64,000 nt of DNA from DATAWK01 sp036267255 (GCA_036267255.1 DATAWK010000041.1:719622-783621); one strand, 5' to 3'; counted from the stretch's first letter, positions 49,061-58,525 are shown. Numbers and translations: made by a program. Notes: a model not told the origin generated them from the letters alone.

Positions 49061-52000
49061 CTAACTACTCCCTGAAGTCCGTGGCTGCAGATGTCCTTTC
49101 CGTAATGCGCGTTCCTTCATCATCACGAAGAAGACGGGGACCAAGATCAGGACGTGGATGGTCGAAGTAATCATGCCGCCGACGATAGGTGCTGCAATCG
49201 GCTTCATCACATCGGAGCCGATGCCGGATTCCCAAAGAATCGGAATCAGACTTGCGAGGACAGCGCAGACTGTCATGAGCTTCGGCCGCAAACGTTGAAC
49301 CGCGCCTTCGATAGCCGCTGCCTCCACGTCGGCATTCGTCAAAGGCTTTCCGTCTTGCAGCTTGTGTTCGAGAGCCTCATGGAGATAAACCACCATGACC
49401 ACTCCTGTTTCGACAGCAATGCCGAAAAGCGCAATATAACCGACCGCCACGGCGACGCTGAAGTTGTAGTGAAGAAGCCATTGCAGGAGTAGTCCTCCGC
49501 TCATCGCATAGATCGTTGGAAAGATCAGGACAAGAGCCTCGGCTACCGAATGAAAAATCAGGTATAGCAGCAGGAAAATCACGAAGAAGACGATCGGCAG
49601 AATCAGTTGCAGCCGTTGTTTGGCGCGTTGCTCCAGTTCGTATTCTCCCGACCACTGGAAAGTGTAATTCGCTGGCAACGTCAGTTTGTCGTGAAGGAGC
49701 TTATTTGCCTCCGTAACGAAGCCGCCGTAATCGGTGTTCTTGAGATCGATGTAGATGTATCCCGTTAGTGCACCATCTTCATCTCGAATCATGGCTGGGC
49801 CATGGGTGAAGGAGATCTTCGCCACCTGTCCCAACGGAATCTGCGCGCCGGATGGAGTGCCTATAAGGACGCTTCGCATCTGTTCGACATTATCGCGGAA
49901 GTCTCTTTGGTAGCGGACGTTGATGGGATACCGTTCACGGCCCTCAATATTCTCCGCAACATTCTGTCCACCGATGCCGGATGCGACTGCGGTCTGCACA
50001 TCGGCAATGGTGAGGCCGTAGCGAGCAGCTTCTTCGCGGTTGACATCGACATTGATGTAGAAGCCCTGAGCAACCTTTTCAGCGAAGATCGACCGCATCT
50101 CTGGCATTCCGGAAAGAACATTCTGAATCTTCGTAGCGAGTTGCTGGATGCCATCGACGTTCGGTCCTTGTACCTTCATGCCCAGTGGTGTCTTGATGCC
50201 GGTCAACTCCATGTCCAGGCGATTTTCGACCGGCATGGTCCAGGTATTTGAAAGTCCAGGAAACTGGAGCTTGTCATCCATCTGTTGAATGAGCTTTTCG
50301 TAAGTCATCCCAGCAGGCCATTGTTCGCGCGGCGTAAGCATAACCGTTGTGTCGTACATGTCGAGAGGTGCGTTGTCGGTCGCGCTGTCCGAGCGTCCAA
50401 CCGTGCCGAATACACTTGCGACCTCGGGAAAACCGCGAAGGATGCGGTCCTGCTCCTGGAGGAGCACCTTTGCCTGCTCGATCGAAATACCGGGAAGAGC
50501 CGTCGGCATATATAAGGTGGAGCCTTCAAAGAGTGGGGGCATGAACTGGCTGCCCAGACGTGTTGCGAGTGGAAATGTCACTAGCAAAAAGATCAGATTG
50601 ACGATGATCGTGAGCCAGCGATGACGCAGACAGAACTTTAAAATCGGCAGATAGATTGCTTGCGTGATCCGTGAGATGGGATTGGCACGCTCCGGTCGCA
50701 GCCGACCTCGAATCAGCATCACCATCAAGACCGGCACAAGCGTGATGGCTAGGATGGAGGAAGAGCCGACTGCCAGGGTCTTGGTCCACGCAAGGGGGCG
50801 GAACATACGTCCTTCCTGCGCTTCGAGCAAGAAGACCGGCAGGAATGAAACAACGATGATGAGCAGGGAGAAAAATAATGCAGGCCCAACCTGTTTGGCT
50901 GCGTTAATAAGAATCTTCTGCCGCTCTGGTTCCGATACCGGATTGGCATCGCTTTCCTGCCGTTCCGACAAATGACGGTAGCCGTTTTCGACCATCACAA
51001 TGGAGGCATCGACGAGCACACCGATCGCCAAGGCGATGCCGCCCAGGGACATGATGTTCGAACTCACTCCCAGCCAGTACATCGGGATGAAAGCCATCAG
51101 CACGGCGATGGGCAAAGCGAGGATCGCGATAAGCGCAGAACGGAAGTGGAACAGAAAAATAATAATGACGAGGCTGACGATGATGGCTTCTTCGAGCAGG
51201 TCTCGTTGCAGCGTCTTGATCGATGCATTGATCAAATCAGAACGATCGTAGCCCGTCATGATCTGCACGCCGGGTGGCAGAGATGGTGCGATCTCGCGGA
51301 GCTTTTGCTTCACTCCGTTGATGACGTTTAGCGCATTCATACCCTGACGCATAACGATGATTCCACCAACGGTTTCACCCTCGCCATTCCACTCTGCCAC
51401 GCCTTCTCGAATATCCGGACCGAAGCTCACTGTTCCCAGATCACGCAGCAGCACTGGTGTTCCGTTCTTGCTGCCAACCGCAACCGTGGCGAGATCTTCG
51501 AGGGATCGCAGATAGCCGAGGCCGCGGATCATGTACTCCGCACCGCTCAGGTCAAGCACTCGCCCACCGACTTCATTCGTGCTCGTCTTTACTTTGTCAA
51601 TGACAGTAGAAAGTGGGATTCCGTACGCAAGCAGCTTGTTGGGATCAAGTTGTACCTGATACTGCTTTACATAGCCGCCGATACTGGCGACTTCGGCAAC
51701 TCCGGGCACGGTCTCCAGGGCATAACGCAGATGCCAGTCCTGCAAACTGCGCAGGTCGGCGAGACTATGCTTGCCGCTCTTATCGACGATGGCATACTCA
51801 TAGACCCATCCAGCGCCTGTTGCATCGGGGCCAATCGAAGGATGCACGTTTTCCGGCAAGCGCCCGCTGATCTGTTGCAGGTACTCAATGACCCGCGAAC
51901 GTGCCCAGTAGAGGTCGGTGCCATCCTGAAAAACGACATAAACGTAGGAGTCGCCAAACATGGTTTGAGCGCGAACGGCTTTGACATGAGGCGCAGCCAG

Positions 52001-52219
52001 CAGGCTGGTAACGATTGGATAGGTCACCTGGTCTTCAATCACATCGGGCGGTTCGCCCGCCCAACTGGTATGCACGATCACCTGCACATCCGAAATGTCC
52101 GGCAGCGCATCCAGCGGCACATGCTGTAACGACCAGATGCCGGCAAGTGTCAGCAGCAGCACTGCGGTAAAGACCATGAAGCGATTGCGCGCGCAAACAT
52201 CAATAATCCTCGAAAGCAT
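49061..52219 (-). CDS. cusA: Copper/silver-type RND efflux permease (CusA-like)
   Basis: 1052 residues in the heavy-metal RND class. By alignment from memory with E. coli CusA, the metal-binding methionines are at 571 (LYMP), 621 (APLDM) and 670 (NRLDM), and the helpers Glu565, Asp615, Arg667 and Lys676 are also in place. The residue after Met621 that matches CusA Glu625 is Asp. GVLVDASIVMVENGYRH is the relay helix. It exports Cu(I) or Ag(I) from periplasm and cytoplasm through CusB and CusC. It overlaps cusB by 1 base. Confidence 0.9.
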   Translation of the reverse strand: MLSRIIDVCARNRFMVFTAVLLLTLAGIWSLQHVPLDALPDISDVQVIVHTSWAGEPPDVIEDQVTYPIVTSLLAAPHVKAVRAQTMFGDSYVYVVFQDGTDLYWARSRVIEYLQQISGRLPENVHPSIGPDATGAGWVYEYAIVDKSGKHSLADLRSLQDWHLRYALETVPGVAEVASIGGYVKQYQVQLDPNKLLAYGIPLSTVIDKVKTSTNEVGGRVLDLSGAEYMIRGLGYLRSLEDLATVAVGSKNGTPVLLRDLGTVSFGPDIREGVAEWNGEGETVGGIIVMRQGMNALNVINGVKQKLREIAPSLPPGVQIMTGYDRSDLINASIKTLQRDLLEEAIIVSLVIIIFLFHFRSALIAILALPIAVLMAFIPMYWLGVSSNIMSLGGIALAIGVLVDASIVMVENGYRHLSERQESDANPVSEPERQKILINAAKQVGPALFFSLLIIVVSFLPVFLLEAQEGRMFRPLAWTKTLAVGSSSILAITLVPVLMVMLIRGRLRPERANPISRITQAIYLPILKFCLRHRWLTIIVNLIFLLVTFPLATRLGSQFMPPLFEGSTLYMPTALPGISIEQAKVLLQEQDRILRGFPEVASVFGTVGRSDSATDNAPLDMYDTTVMLTPREQWPAGMTYEKLIQQMDDKLQFPGLSNTWTMPVENRLDMELTGIKTPLGMKVQGPNVDGIQQLATKIQNVLSGMPEMRSIFAEKVAQGFYINVDVNREEAARYGLTIADVQTAVASGIGGQNVAENIEGRERYPINVRYQRDFRDNVEQMRSVLIGTPSGAQIPLGQVAKISFTHGPAMIRDEDGALTGYIYIDLKNTDYGGFVTEANKLLHDKLTLPANYTFQWSGEYELEQRAKQRLQLILPIVFFVIFLLLYLIFHSVAEALVLIFPTIYAMSGGLLLQWLLHYNFSVAVAVGYIALFGIAVETGVVMVVYLHEALEHKLQDGKPLTNADVEAAAIEGAVQRLRPKLMTVCAVLASLIPILWESGIGSDVMKPIAAPIVGGMITSTIHVLILVPVFFVMMKERALRKGHLQPRTSGSS

Positions 52220-53799
52220 TACATGCCTCCTGTCGCGTTTACGCGCAATTGTTTCATTGCAATGACCTGACCATTTTTCTGGGCGGAGATGTTTACCAGC
52301 CAGGAGCCGCCCGAACTGAGTGAACCGCTACCTTCATAGAGGCCGCCGCTCTTCTCGGCAAGTTTGGTTGTAGTGTTCAGAGCAGCCATGCCCATCGCCG
52401 GCATCGCTGCCATATAAAACGTGACCGTCACCTCGGCTCCTGTCGTGGGCGTTCCATTTGTGCCTGTGAGTTTCACCCGAAAGATATTGCTGCCTTTTTG
52501 CGGCGGATTGGGATCTGCGGTGAAGTCGATGTTCTCCTGCGCAGCGGGTGCCGCTGGAGCGTTGCTGCCAGCTCCTGGCGGAGGCGGTACGAAGGAACCT
52601 GCCGCAGCCTGCAACTGACTCTCTGAGTCAATGAGGAAGTTGGCTGACGTGACGATCGACTGATGTGCTTCCAGTCCCTTGAGAACGATGAAGTCATCGC
52701 CGACGCGGGGGCCAACTGTGATCTCTTTGGGCTCAAGACTGCCGTTGCCGTGATTGAGGAATACGAGTTGCCGTGTGCCCGTTTGAAAGACAGCCGACGC
52801 AGGCACAACAAGCTGACGGCCTAGACTGGCTTTCACATCGACGTTCACGAACATACCCGGCTTCAGTTTGAGTCCCGGATTTGCGATCTCAATCCGCACG
52901 CGAACGGTGCGCGTTGCCATATCCACTTGCGGCAGAATTTCTTCAATGCGTCCGTAAAATGTGCGGCCCGGATAAGAATCGACCGTAACCTGCGCCATAT
53001 CGCCCGGCCTTATACGGCCAACATCGTCCTGGAAAACCTGCGCGTACACCCACACGCGGGAAAGATCAGCCACCGTGTAGAGGCGGGTCGAAGGTTGCAC
53101 ATACATGTTGGGCAGAGCGTTGTATTCCGTGATGTAACCAGAGACGGGCGAGTTGATGGTGAGATCGGTGATCGGTTTTCCGGTTTCCTTCAGCTTTTGC
53201 AATTCGCTCTGCGGTATCTCCCACTGCTCCAGACGCTGTTCTGCTGCCGCGGATAACGATGCCGCTCCCGATGCAACTCCGTCGACAGTGCTGTTGCTCA
53301 ACGCAGTCTGGTCCTGCTGCGCCAGCAGATATTCCTGCTGGGTCGCCACTAGATCAGGGCTATACACGGTGAAGAGCGGCTCTCCCTTATGCACGTACTG
53401 GTACGTGGCATTGGCGAAGACCTGACGGATGTAGCCGGGAAAACGTACCTGCACATAGGAGACAAGGCGCTCGTTGATGTCCACCGTACCGGTTGCGCGT
53501 ATGTCATCGTCCAGTTGCTTACATTCGACTATGCCGGTCTGGACTCCGATACTTTGCAGCCGTTCCGGTGTAAGTTGCACGGGAACAAGCGGGGTTTCCA
53601 TCTGCTGTTCCGGCAGGGATGGTGCTGGCTCGTTAGCCCCGGCAGGCGGACCAGAGGCTACAGGTTGAACATCCCCGGACATCGGCATGTTTATTGCCAT
53701 CGGCTGTTTCGCCCGATGGAAACGGTATGCCCAAATCCCAGCAACAACTGCGAGGATAACGATCCAGACGAGAGAGGTTCTCAGAATATATTTGTTCAT
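52219..53799 (-). CDS. cusB: CusB-like periplasmic adaptor with extra C-terminal YtkA/FixH-like domain
   Basis: 526 residues. Membrane anchor at residues 8-25; a Met cluster MAINMPMSG (Met34, 38, 40) matches the N-terminal metal site of CusB; then the lipoyl, helical hairpin and beta-barrel domains. From about residue 420 a further beta domain appears, FRVKLTGTNGTPTTGAEVTVTFYMAAMPAMGMAAL, which resembles YtkA/FixH-like domains and is Met-rich. This extension is longer than E. coli CusB. It overlaps cusC by 4 bases and cusA by 1. Confidence 0.9.
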   Translation of the reverse strand: MNKYILRTSLVWIVILAVVAGIWAYRFHRAKQPMAINMPMSGDVQPVASGPPAGANEPAPSLPEQQMETPLVPVQLTPERLQSIGVQTGIVECKQLDDDIRATGTVDINERLVSYVQVRFPGYIRQVFANATYQYVHKGEPLFTVYSPDLVATQQEYLLAQQDQTALSNSTVDGVASGAASLSAAAEQRLEQWEIPQSELQKLKETGKPITDLTINSPVSGYITEYNALPNMYVQPSTRLYTVADLSRVWVYAQVFQDDVGRIRPGDMAQVTVDSYPGRTFYGRIEEILPQVDMATRTVRVRIEIANPGLKLKPGMFVNVDVKASLGRQLVVPASAVFQTGTRQLVFLNHGNGSLEPKEITVGPRVGDDFIVLKGLEAHQSIVTSANFLIDSESQLQAAAGSFVPPPPGAGSNAPAAPAAQENIDFTADPNPPQKGSNIFRVKLTGTNGTPTTGAEVTVTFYMAAMPAMGMAALNTTTKLAEKSGGLYEGSGSLSSGGSWLVNISAQKNGQVIAMKQLRVNATGGM

Positions 53800-55055
53800 C
53801 GCAGTGTCGCTCCTGTCAGGGATTCGAGATGGGCCAAAGCAGCTTCGTGATCTTCCAGAGTCTGTGCGTATTCGAGCTTCAGGTTCAGAATGTCTGTGAA
53901 GTACAGGAGGACGTGAATGAACTCCTCGCGATTGGAGGCGTAGGCGCTCAGTGTGGCCCGATATGCCGCATCGGACTGCGGGATAAGACCTTCGCGATAT
54001 TCCTTCAAGAGCTCTTCGTCGCTCGTCGCTTTTACATACTCCTCCTGGACGTCTGCGAGTTGCTGTTGCAGATGCGCGTTGAGTACCTGTTGCGATTCGG
54101 AACGTTTCTCTGTAGCCTCTGCAATCTCAGCATTGACCCGCGCTCTACGCGGGAAACGCACATCGAAGGTGAACATGTAATAGTCCCGATACTTTCGGTC
54201 GGTGTTCTGGTACATGTAGCCAAGGTCGAAATCCGGCTTGCCTTCGCGCTTCGCCGACGCCAACTGCGCGTCTTGTTCCCGAATGGAACTCGCGTCAACA
54301 TGAATCTGTGGGTTGTTCTGCCGCAGGGACGCAAGCAACTCGGCAGAAGTGCTCTTCAGGGGCGTTTCAATCAGCTCTTCGGTGACAATGTCCGGCGATC
54401 CCTGGTCCCGATTTAACAGGCCCTTGAGATGTGCCTCCAATTGCCCCATCTGTTCATGGTGCATGGTGATTTCGCGCACGATCTTTGTCCGATCGACCTG
54501 TGCCTGCAGCACATCCTGTTGCATCCCCTGTCCTACCCGGTAATGGGCCGTCGCATCATGAATGAGCTGATCGAGAATGGTTTCGTTCTGTCGCAGGATG
54601 CCAAGAGTCTGTTGCAGATAAGCCAGTTGGAGATAGTCGGCCTTGACTGTATCGGCGATGCTGGCTTCCGTTACTTCAACTTCGGCCTGTTTCGTATCGG
54701 CATCGCGTTCCGCTACTTCTCCTCGTAGCCGCAGCTTCCCCGGATAGGGCAATTCCTGTGACGCTCCGATGCCGATGTAGCCAAAATTGCTGTTGGTGTA
54801 TCCAGCAAATGGCTTCGGGCTGCCAACGCTGAACTGCTGGTAGGTGAGTTTCGGGTCAGGCAAAGTAGTCATCTGCGGCGCCACTTGCCTCGCAGCTCGT
54901 GCGCCGTGATCGGCCGCCGAGATTTGTGGATTGTTTGTCCCGGCCTCAGCTAGAAGCTGGGACAAGGGCGTGGGCGTGCTGGCTGCCGGAGTCTGCCCGA
55001 AGGTAGAAAATGCGGTGGCCAGCACGAGCGTAGTGGTCAAAGAGACCATACTCAT
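53796..55055 (-). CDS. cusC: CusC-like outer-membrane efflux factor
   Basis: 419 residues with a signal peptide (to FGQTPAA, about residue 25), then TolC-type repeats such as GASQELPYPGKLRLRGEVAERD and YYMFTFDVRFPRRARVNAEIAEATEK. First gene of the cusC-B-A operon; the small metal-rich gene lies upstream. An ATG at 55049 is an alternative start two codons down. Confidence 0.88.
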   Translation of the reverse strand: MSMVSLTTTLVLATAFSTFGQTPAASTPTPLSQLLAEAGTNNPQISAADHGARAARQVAPQMTTLPDPKLTYQQFSVGSPKPFAGYTNSNFGYIGIGASQELPYPGKLRLRGEVAERDADTKQAEVEVTEASIADTVKADYLQLAYLQQTLGILRQNETILDQLIHDATAHYRVGQGMQQDVLQAQVDRTKIVREITMHHEQMGQLEAHLKGLLNRDQGSPDIVTEELIETPLKSTSAELLASLRQNNPQIHVDASSIREQDAQLASAKREGKPDFDLGYMYQNTDRKYRDYYMFTFDVRFPRRARVNAEIAEATEKRSESQQVLNAHLQQQLADVQEEYVKATSDEELLKEYREGLIPQSDAAYRATLSAYASNREEFIHVLLYFTDILNLKLEYAQTLEDHEAALAHLESLTGATLR

Positions 55056-55152
55056 ACGGAAGCTCCAATCTCAAGTGCAGTTCAAAGCATTTGCCTGCAC
55101 ACGCAGACATGCGTGTGCACTCAGCAAAAGCAGAGTGCGAGAGTGGAGCGGG

Positions 55153-55521
55153 CTAGATTCTTAGGATCGAAACAGTGGAGGGCGGAGATTTTGGAGGAGA
55201 GTAGTCGGGACGTTCAACCCATCCGGTGACGGTAGAGGCTGGATTCACCTCAAACGCAACCAACGAGCTAACAGAGACTACGACCGGGTGGAAAGCCGCG
55301 GCCTTCGTGTTTAGCGCGTTATCGTATGCGCTCGGCGGGGTCTTCTGACAGCATCCATGCGACGCTGGCATCTCCATCTGTCCGCATTGATTACTCATCG
55401 TGCGGCAGCAGGCGCGTTCTTGAGCGCTCATCTGTGCATCGGGAACCATGCAGGCCATTGCTGGGGCCACGCATGAAACCAGCAGCAGGATCAGCACACC
55501 GAATTGGCGAAGAACACGCAT
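55153..55521 (-). CDS. Secreted Met/Cys/His-rich protein, probable copper binder
   Basis: 122 residues. Signal peptide of about 23 residues (VLILLLVSCVAPAMA), then many possible metal ligands: CMVPDAQM, ACCRTMSNQCGQMEMP, SHGCCQK. The tail is Pro/Ser-rich. It is 97 bases upstream of cusC on the same strand, so it is probably co-transcribed with it. It may carry Cu(I) to the CusCBA pump, as CusF does, though unrelated in sequence. No family that I can name. Confidence 0.7.
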   Translation of the reverse strand: MRVLRQFGVLILLLVSCVAPAMACMVPDAQMSAQERACCRTMSNQCGQMEMPASHGCCQKTPPSAYDNALNTKAAAFHPVVVSVSSLVAFEVNPASTVTGWVERPDYSPPKSPPSTVSILRI

Positions 55522-55594
55522 CCGTTACATCAGAATACGGTCTAACGGATAGGTAGCGCAATATTTGGCAAATGATCGTCATCCGACGAAGCAA

Positions 55595-55622
55595 AGCGGT
55601 GAGATCAATTGGTCTCACCGCT
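55595..55622. promoter_or_regulatory. 10-bp-arm inverted repeat upstream of the cus cassette
   Basis: AGCGGTGAGA and TCTCACCGCT enclose an 8-base loop, about 75 bases upstream of the start of the secreted metal-rich gene. It overlaps the inner part of the right flank. It could be the site of a metal-responsive repressor or a terminator; the regulator is not in the cassette. Confidence 0.45.
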
Positions 55623-55834
55623 GCTGAGACAATCACCGTCAGATATGCCGTGCCTTCGCAAGGATTAGGCTGTCTCAGATTGCTAAGGGTTTAGGCGTTC
55701 ATATCGTCATTGAAAGAAGCAGCGCTCAGCACCCTTCCGCACCCTCGGGTTTCCAGGGTCAGAGGCATGTCTATTCAAATGAGTAGTTTGTTTCGGTAGG
55801 TTGATCAGACCTCGGCCGTACAACGGCAGAGGTC
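55607..55834. repeat. Right diverged inverted flank of the cus cassette
   Basis: Read outward (rising coordinates) it has GCTGAGACAAT at 55623-55633, AAGGGT and GGCGT near 55685-55700, AGCACCCTTCCGCACCCT at 55729-55746 (17 of 18 identical to the left copy), and a hairpin GACCTCGGCCG/CGGCAGAGGTC at 55808-55834. Spacing from the first to the second block is about 96 bases here and 107 on the left. Lower identity between blocks. Confidence 0.7.
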
Positions 55835-55957
55835 TAATGATTCAACCCCCGGCGACCCCTGAAGCGTTCGGGAATCACGGAGTATGCGGTTGGCCACTGC
55901 TCGGGGTCCGTAGCTGTGGGTGGACCGCTTCACGATCTTGGGACGATACGATGAGGT

Positions 55958-56718
55958 ATGGCACATAGCACCTGCGCAGGATGCGGTAAGCCCTTCACTG
56001 AGGTTCCACGTTCGCGCGAACATATCCTTCCCGAGTGGCTTGCCGTAGAAATTGAACAACCGGACCTCAGCCTCAAACAATATCTTCATGATGAAGATAA
56101 GGCCGGGAACGAACTTCTTCGAAGCCACGGTTTGGGCAGTTTTGTCATCAAGAACGTCTGCACCTCCTGCAACAACGGATGGATGAGTCGATTGGAAGGG
56201 CGCGCAAAGCCCCAGCTTCTGGGGTTGATGAATTTGCAGATCGGCCTGCTGGAGCTGTCCGCCGAACAACGAACGACGCTCTCTGCATGGGCCATCAAGA
56301 CTGCCTTCATGATTGCCAGTGCCCAGCAAAGCATCACGGATCTACCTTGGCATCTCTTTAGTCAACTGGGCGAAGAGCCACAGAGAGTGCCCACGGAGTG
56401 CTTTGTCGTCGCCTCCCAACTTCCATCACTGCCAAGGGTTTTCTGTATGCGTGTCCGTCGGATGCATCCCCGGACAGTGGCCGCCCCGTTCAGGTACGCA
56501 TTGCGTTCTCGATAGACCACCTGCACTTTGTGGTCGTGATACCCCAGTTTCCGGCGCACAGAATTGTCCGGACTTCCGGAGTCCACATCCCGATATGGCC
56601 TCTGGACACCGAAATCATTGTGCGCTATGAGAATTTTCCGAGACTCACGACCGCCAGCGAACTGATCAATTGTCTGGCGGATCTTGTCCACGCGGGTATC
56701 GTAACCAGGAGAATGTAA
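55958..56718 (+). pseudogene. HNH-nuclease-like gene, frameshifted
   Basis: Two frames continue each other: residues 1 to about 165 from 55958 (zinc pairs Cys6/Cys9 and Cys68/Cys71, SREHILPEWL and CTSCNNGWMSRLEG, which fit an HNH-like zinc finger nuclease), then a second frame from about 56440 to 56718 with FLYACPSDASPDSG, FSIDHLHFVVVIPQF and a regular ending. The join near 56430-56450 needs a skip of two bases, so a small indel broke the gene, or programmed slippage occurs. ATG with GAGG before it. Its last A is the first base of the next ATG, as TAATG, so they were coupled. Confidence 0.7.
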
Positions 56719-57308
56719 TGAAAACGGCTTTCAAGGCATTCACGGCAGCGCTGATGCTCTTCTTGCTGGGAGGGCTGATCATCGCGGCAAGAAAGCCCCG
56801 TTGGGACGAAGCCACAATGTGGGCGGCTCTGCTAGTTGGTTTGGTGGCTGCTGTCGTCGTTATTTGGCAAGGCTACCTTATAAAGCAGCAGATTGCCTTT
56901 TCCACGTATCTCGACCTGGACAAGGAGTGGAATTCGGCCGAGATGATTGAAGCGCGCCAGAGAGTTCATGAACCCGGAAGCAAAACCTGGGATCATTCCC
57001 GTTTGGAAGTTATTTTGGAATTCTTCGAGAAGCTCGCTTCGATGTACAAGCTATCAGGCGACATGGCCTTCATCTACGAGAGCACACTTGGTTGGTACAC
57101 TGCCCGGTATTTTCTATTTGCACGCAAACACGGTCAAATTGACCACCTCCGCGAACTCTGGAAAGACGATCTGTACCGAGATCTTGAGAATCTCTATACC
57201 CTTTATCTGAGGAACGAAAAGGGGCGCAACAAAAAGGCCCAAGGAGAATGGGAAACCGAGTGCCTTACAACAGAAGAGAGATTCTGGAAACAAGAACACA
57301 AAGATTGA
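56718..57308 (+). CDS. Small membrane protein, DUF4760-like
   Basis: 196 residues with two membrane helices (about residues 10-25 and 35-55), then a helical cytoplasmic domain including STYLDLDKEWNSAEMIEARQRVHE and LEVILEFFEKLASMYKLSGDM. The pattern of acidic and aromatic residues resembles DUF4760-type proteins, of unknown role. Coupled to the frameshifted HNH-like gene. Convergent with the following three-gene operon, gap 11 bases. Confidence 0.65.
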   Translation: MKTAFKAFTAALMLFLLGGLIIAARKPRWDEATMWAALLVGLVAAVVVIWQGYLIKQQIAFSTYLDLDKEWNSAEMIEARQRVHEPGSKTWDHSRLEVILEFFEKLASMYKLSGDMAFIYESTLGWYTARYFLFARKHGQIDHLRELWKDDLYRDLENLYTLYLRNEKGRNKKAQGEWETECLTTEERFWKQEHKD

Positions 57309-57319
57309 TAGTCGAGGAA

Positions 57320-57892
57320 TCAGCAGCGGGGCCGTCTTGGAACGGCGCAAAATGAGCTGCGGCGGGAATTGTCGCGCGCACCGCCCATGAGTTGTTTCTT
57401 ATATATGCAGAGGCAGTCTTCGATTTCCGATGGTGCCAGGCGCGCGAACGGTTTGGGCAAGATCTTCGGGTCAAAGTAATCACCGCCAATGCCGCGCGCC
57501 CGCGCGCCGATCCTCACTCCGGCATGCAGGTACACACGCTCCGGCGCTTTGCGGAAGTAAGCGCCGATGCGGTGAGCGATGTCGTACACCGTGAGCGCGC
57601 CGATTCCCTTCATGCCGCCTATTTCTTCCTCTACTAGGCGATGGAGCGCATCGAAGTCGGCCGCGTTGGAGAGCCTCCGCCGGATGGCTTGAAGCTTTGT
57701 TTCAACCTGTTCAAGGAGCCATTTTGGAATACGCCGCTGATGGTCGTGGCGTTTTCCGCTCTTGAGTTCGCAGAGCGCGGCCCTGCGAATAGCCGTCGAA
57801 GGACTGGGCTCATTTGCAAAGTCCATCATCTCCTTGCCCGTATAAGGGCGCTGAGTGCGAATATAGTCGTTGACTATTTCGTCGAGCGTCAT
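57320..57892 (-). CDS. Protein of unknown function with helix-hairpin-helix-like motif
   Basis: 190 residues. GGMKGIGALTVYDIAHRIGAYF (about residues 92-113) looks like a DNA-binding helix-hairpin-helix, followed by RVYLHAGVRIGARARGIGGDYFD, a strongly conserved-looking block. The N-terminus is helical and basic. Last of three genes read together; the gap to the one upstream is 8 bases. Could be a DNA-binding partner of the first gene. Confidence 0.7.
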   Translation of the reverse strand: MTLDEIVNDYIRTQRPYTGKEMMDFANEPSPSTAIRRAALCELKSGKRHDHQRRIPKWLLEQVETKLQAIRRRLSNAADFDALHRLVEEEIGGMKGIGALTVYDIAHRIGAYFRKAPERVYLHAGVRIGARARGIGGDYFDPKILPKPFARLAPSEIEDCLCIYKKQLMGGARDNSRRSSFCAVPRRPRC

Positions 57893-57900
57893 AATCGTCC

Positions 57901-58512
57901 TTACGGCTTCGCAGTCGCGCGAAGCTCCTCGTAGCGGCTGATGGAGTTAGTGAGCAGATCCCCGCCAGCTGCAAGGCAATTCAAGAAATTCTCCGCGCCC
58001 GCCAACAGCGCGTTAAAGAAGTTGAGAAGCCCGAATGCTAGAGTGCCTCCTTCGAACCTGATGGTGCTGTTGTCGGCATATATCGATGCCTCGAACAGGT
58101 TCCAGCTATGAACCAGGCTGAGGCGGAATACTTCATAAATCTGGTCCGCATAAGGTTTGTATTCGTCAGGAAAATGGGTAGCGATGAACTTGCCATTCTT
58201 TTTCCCCCGGTAGCCATAGGAGGAAATTGCATCCAGGGCGCACATCATCGCTATCGCCACGACGTGGCCACGAAAGGCAAGCGTGCCATTACTCTTCGTG
58301 ATGTCTTCGATGACATTATGTACCTCTCCAATGATTGACTCTTCAAAGATTCGCTTCAACACTTCTATGAACTCGCCGGGGGTTGAGGCTGCGGGCCAAG
58401 TGCTGGGCAGCCATGCCGCAAATAGCAGTGGACTTGTGCCGCTCACATAGGCTCCAGTGACCGAAGGAGAGACGGTGCTTGCCTTCGCGCTGAAATCAAG
58501 CTCGTACTTCAT
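57901..58512 (-). CDS. Protein of unknown function, middle of three-gene operon
   Basis: 203 residues from the ATG at 58512. Helical, with a conserved-looking HFPDEYKPYADQIYEVFRLSLVHSWNLFEASIY segment found in many unannotated bacterial proteins. No membrane segment is certain; AIAMMCALDAISSYGY is hydrophobic. Spacing of 13 bases to the upstream gene and 8 to the downstream gene. Confidence 0.65.
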   Translation of the reverse strand: MKYELDFSAKASTVSPSVTGAYVSGTSPLLFAAWLPSTWPAASTPGEFIEVLKRIFEESIIGEVHNVIEDITKSNGTLAFRGHVVAIAMMCALDAISSYGYRGKKNGKFIATHFPDEYKPYADQIYEVFRLSLVHSWNLFEASIYADNSTIRFEGGTLAFGLLNFFNALLAGAENFLNCLAAGGDLLTNSISRYEELRATAKP

Positions 58513-58525
58513 GTGCGTCCTTCCA

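Larger units (their letters stand above)
55522..55957. other. Intergenic stretch with the right flank
   Basis: 436 bases without a gene. It carries the right mirror flank and, outside it, the promoter region of the HNH-like gene at 55958. A minus-strand open frame from 56329 to 55805 is a shadow. Confidence 0.55.

Noticed and set aside
55805..56329. 174-codon minus-strand frame
   Set aside because: It overlaps the HNH-like gene, which has clear zinc motifs, and has no recognisable content itself.
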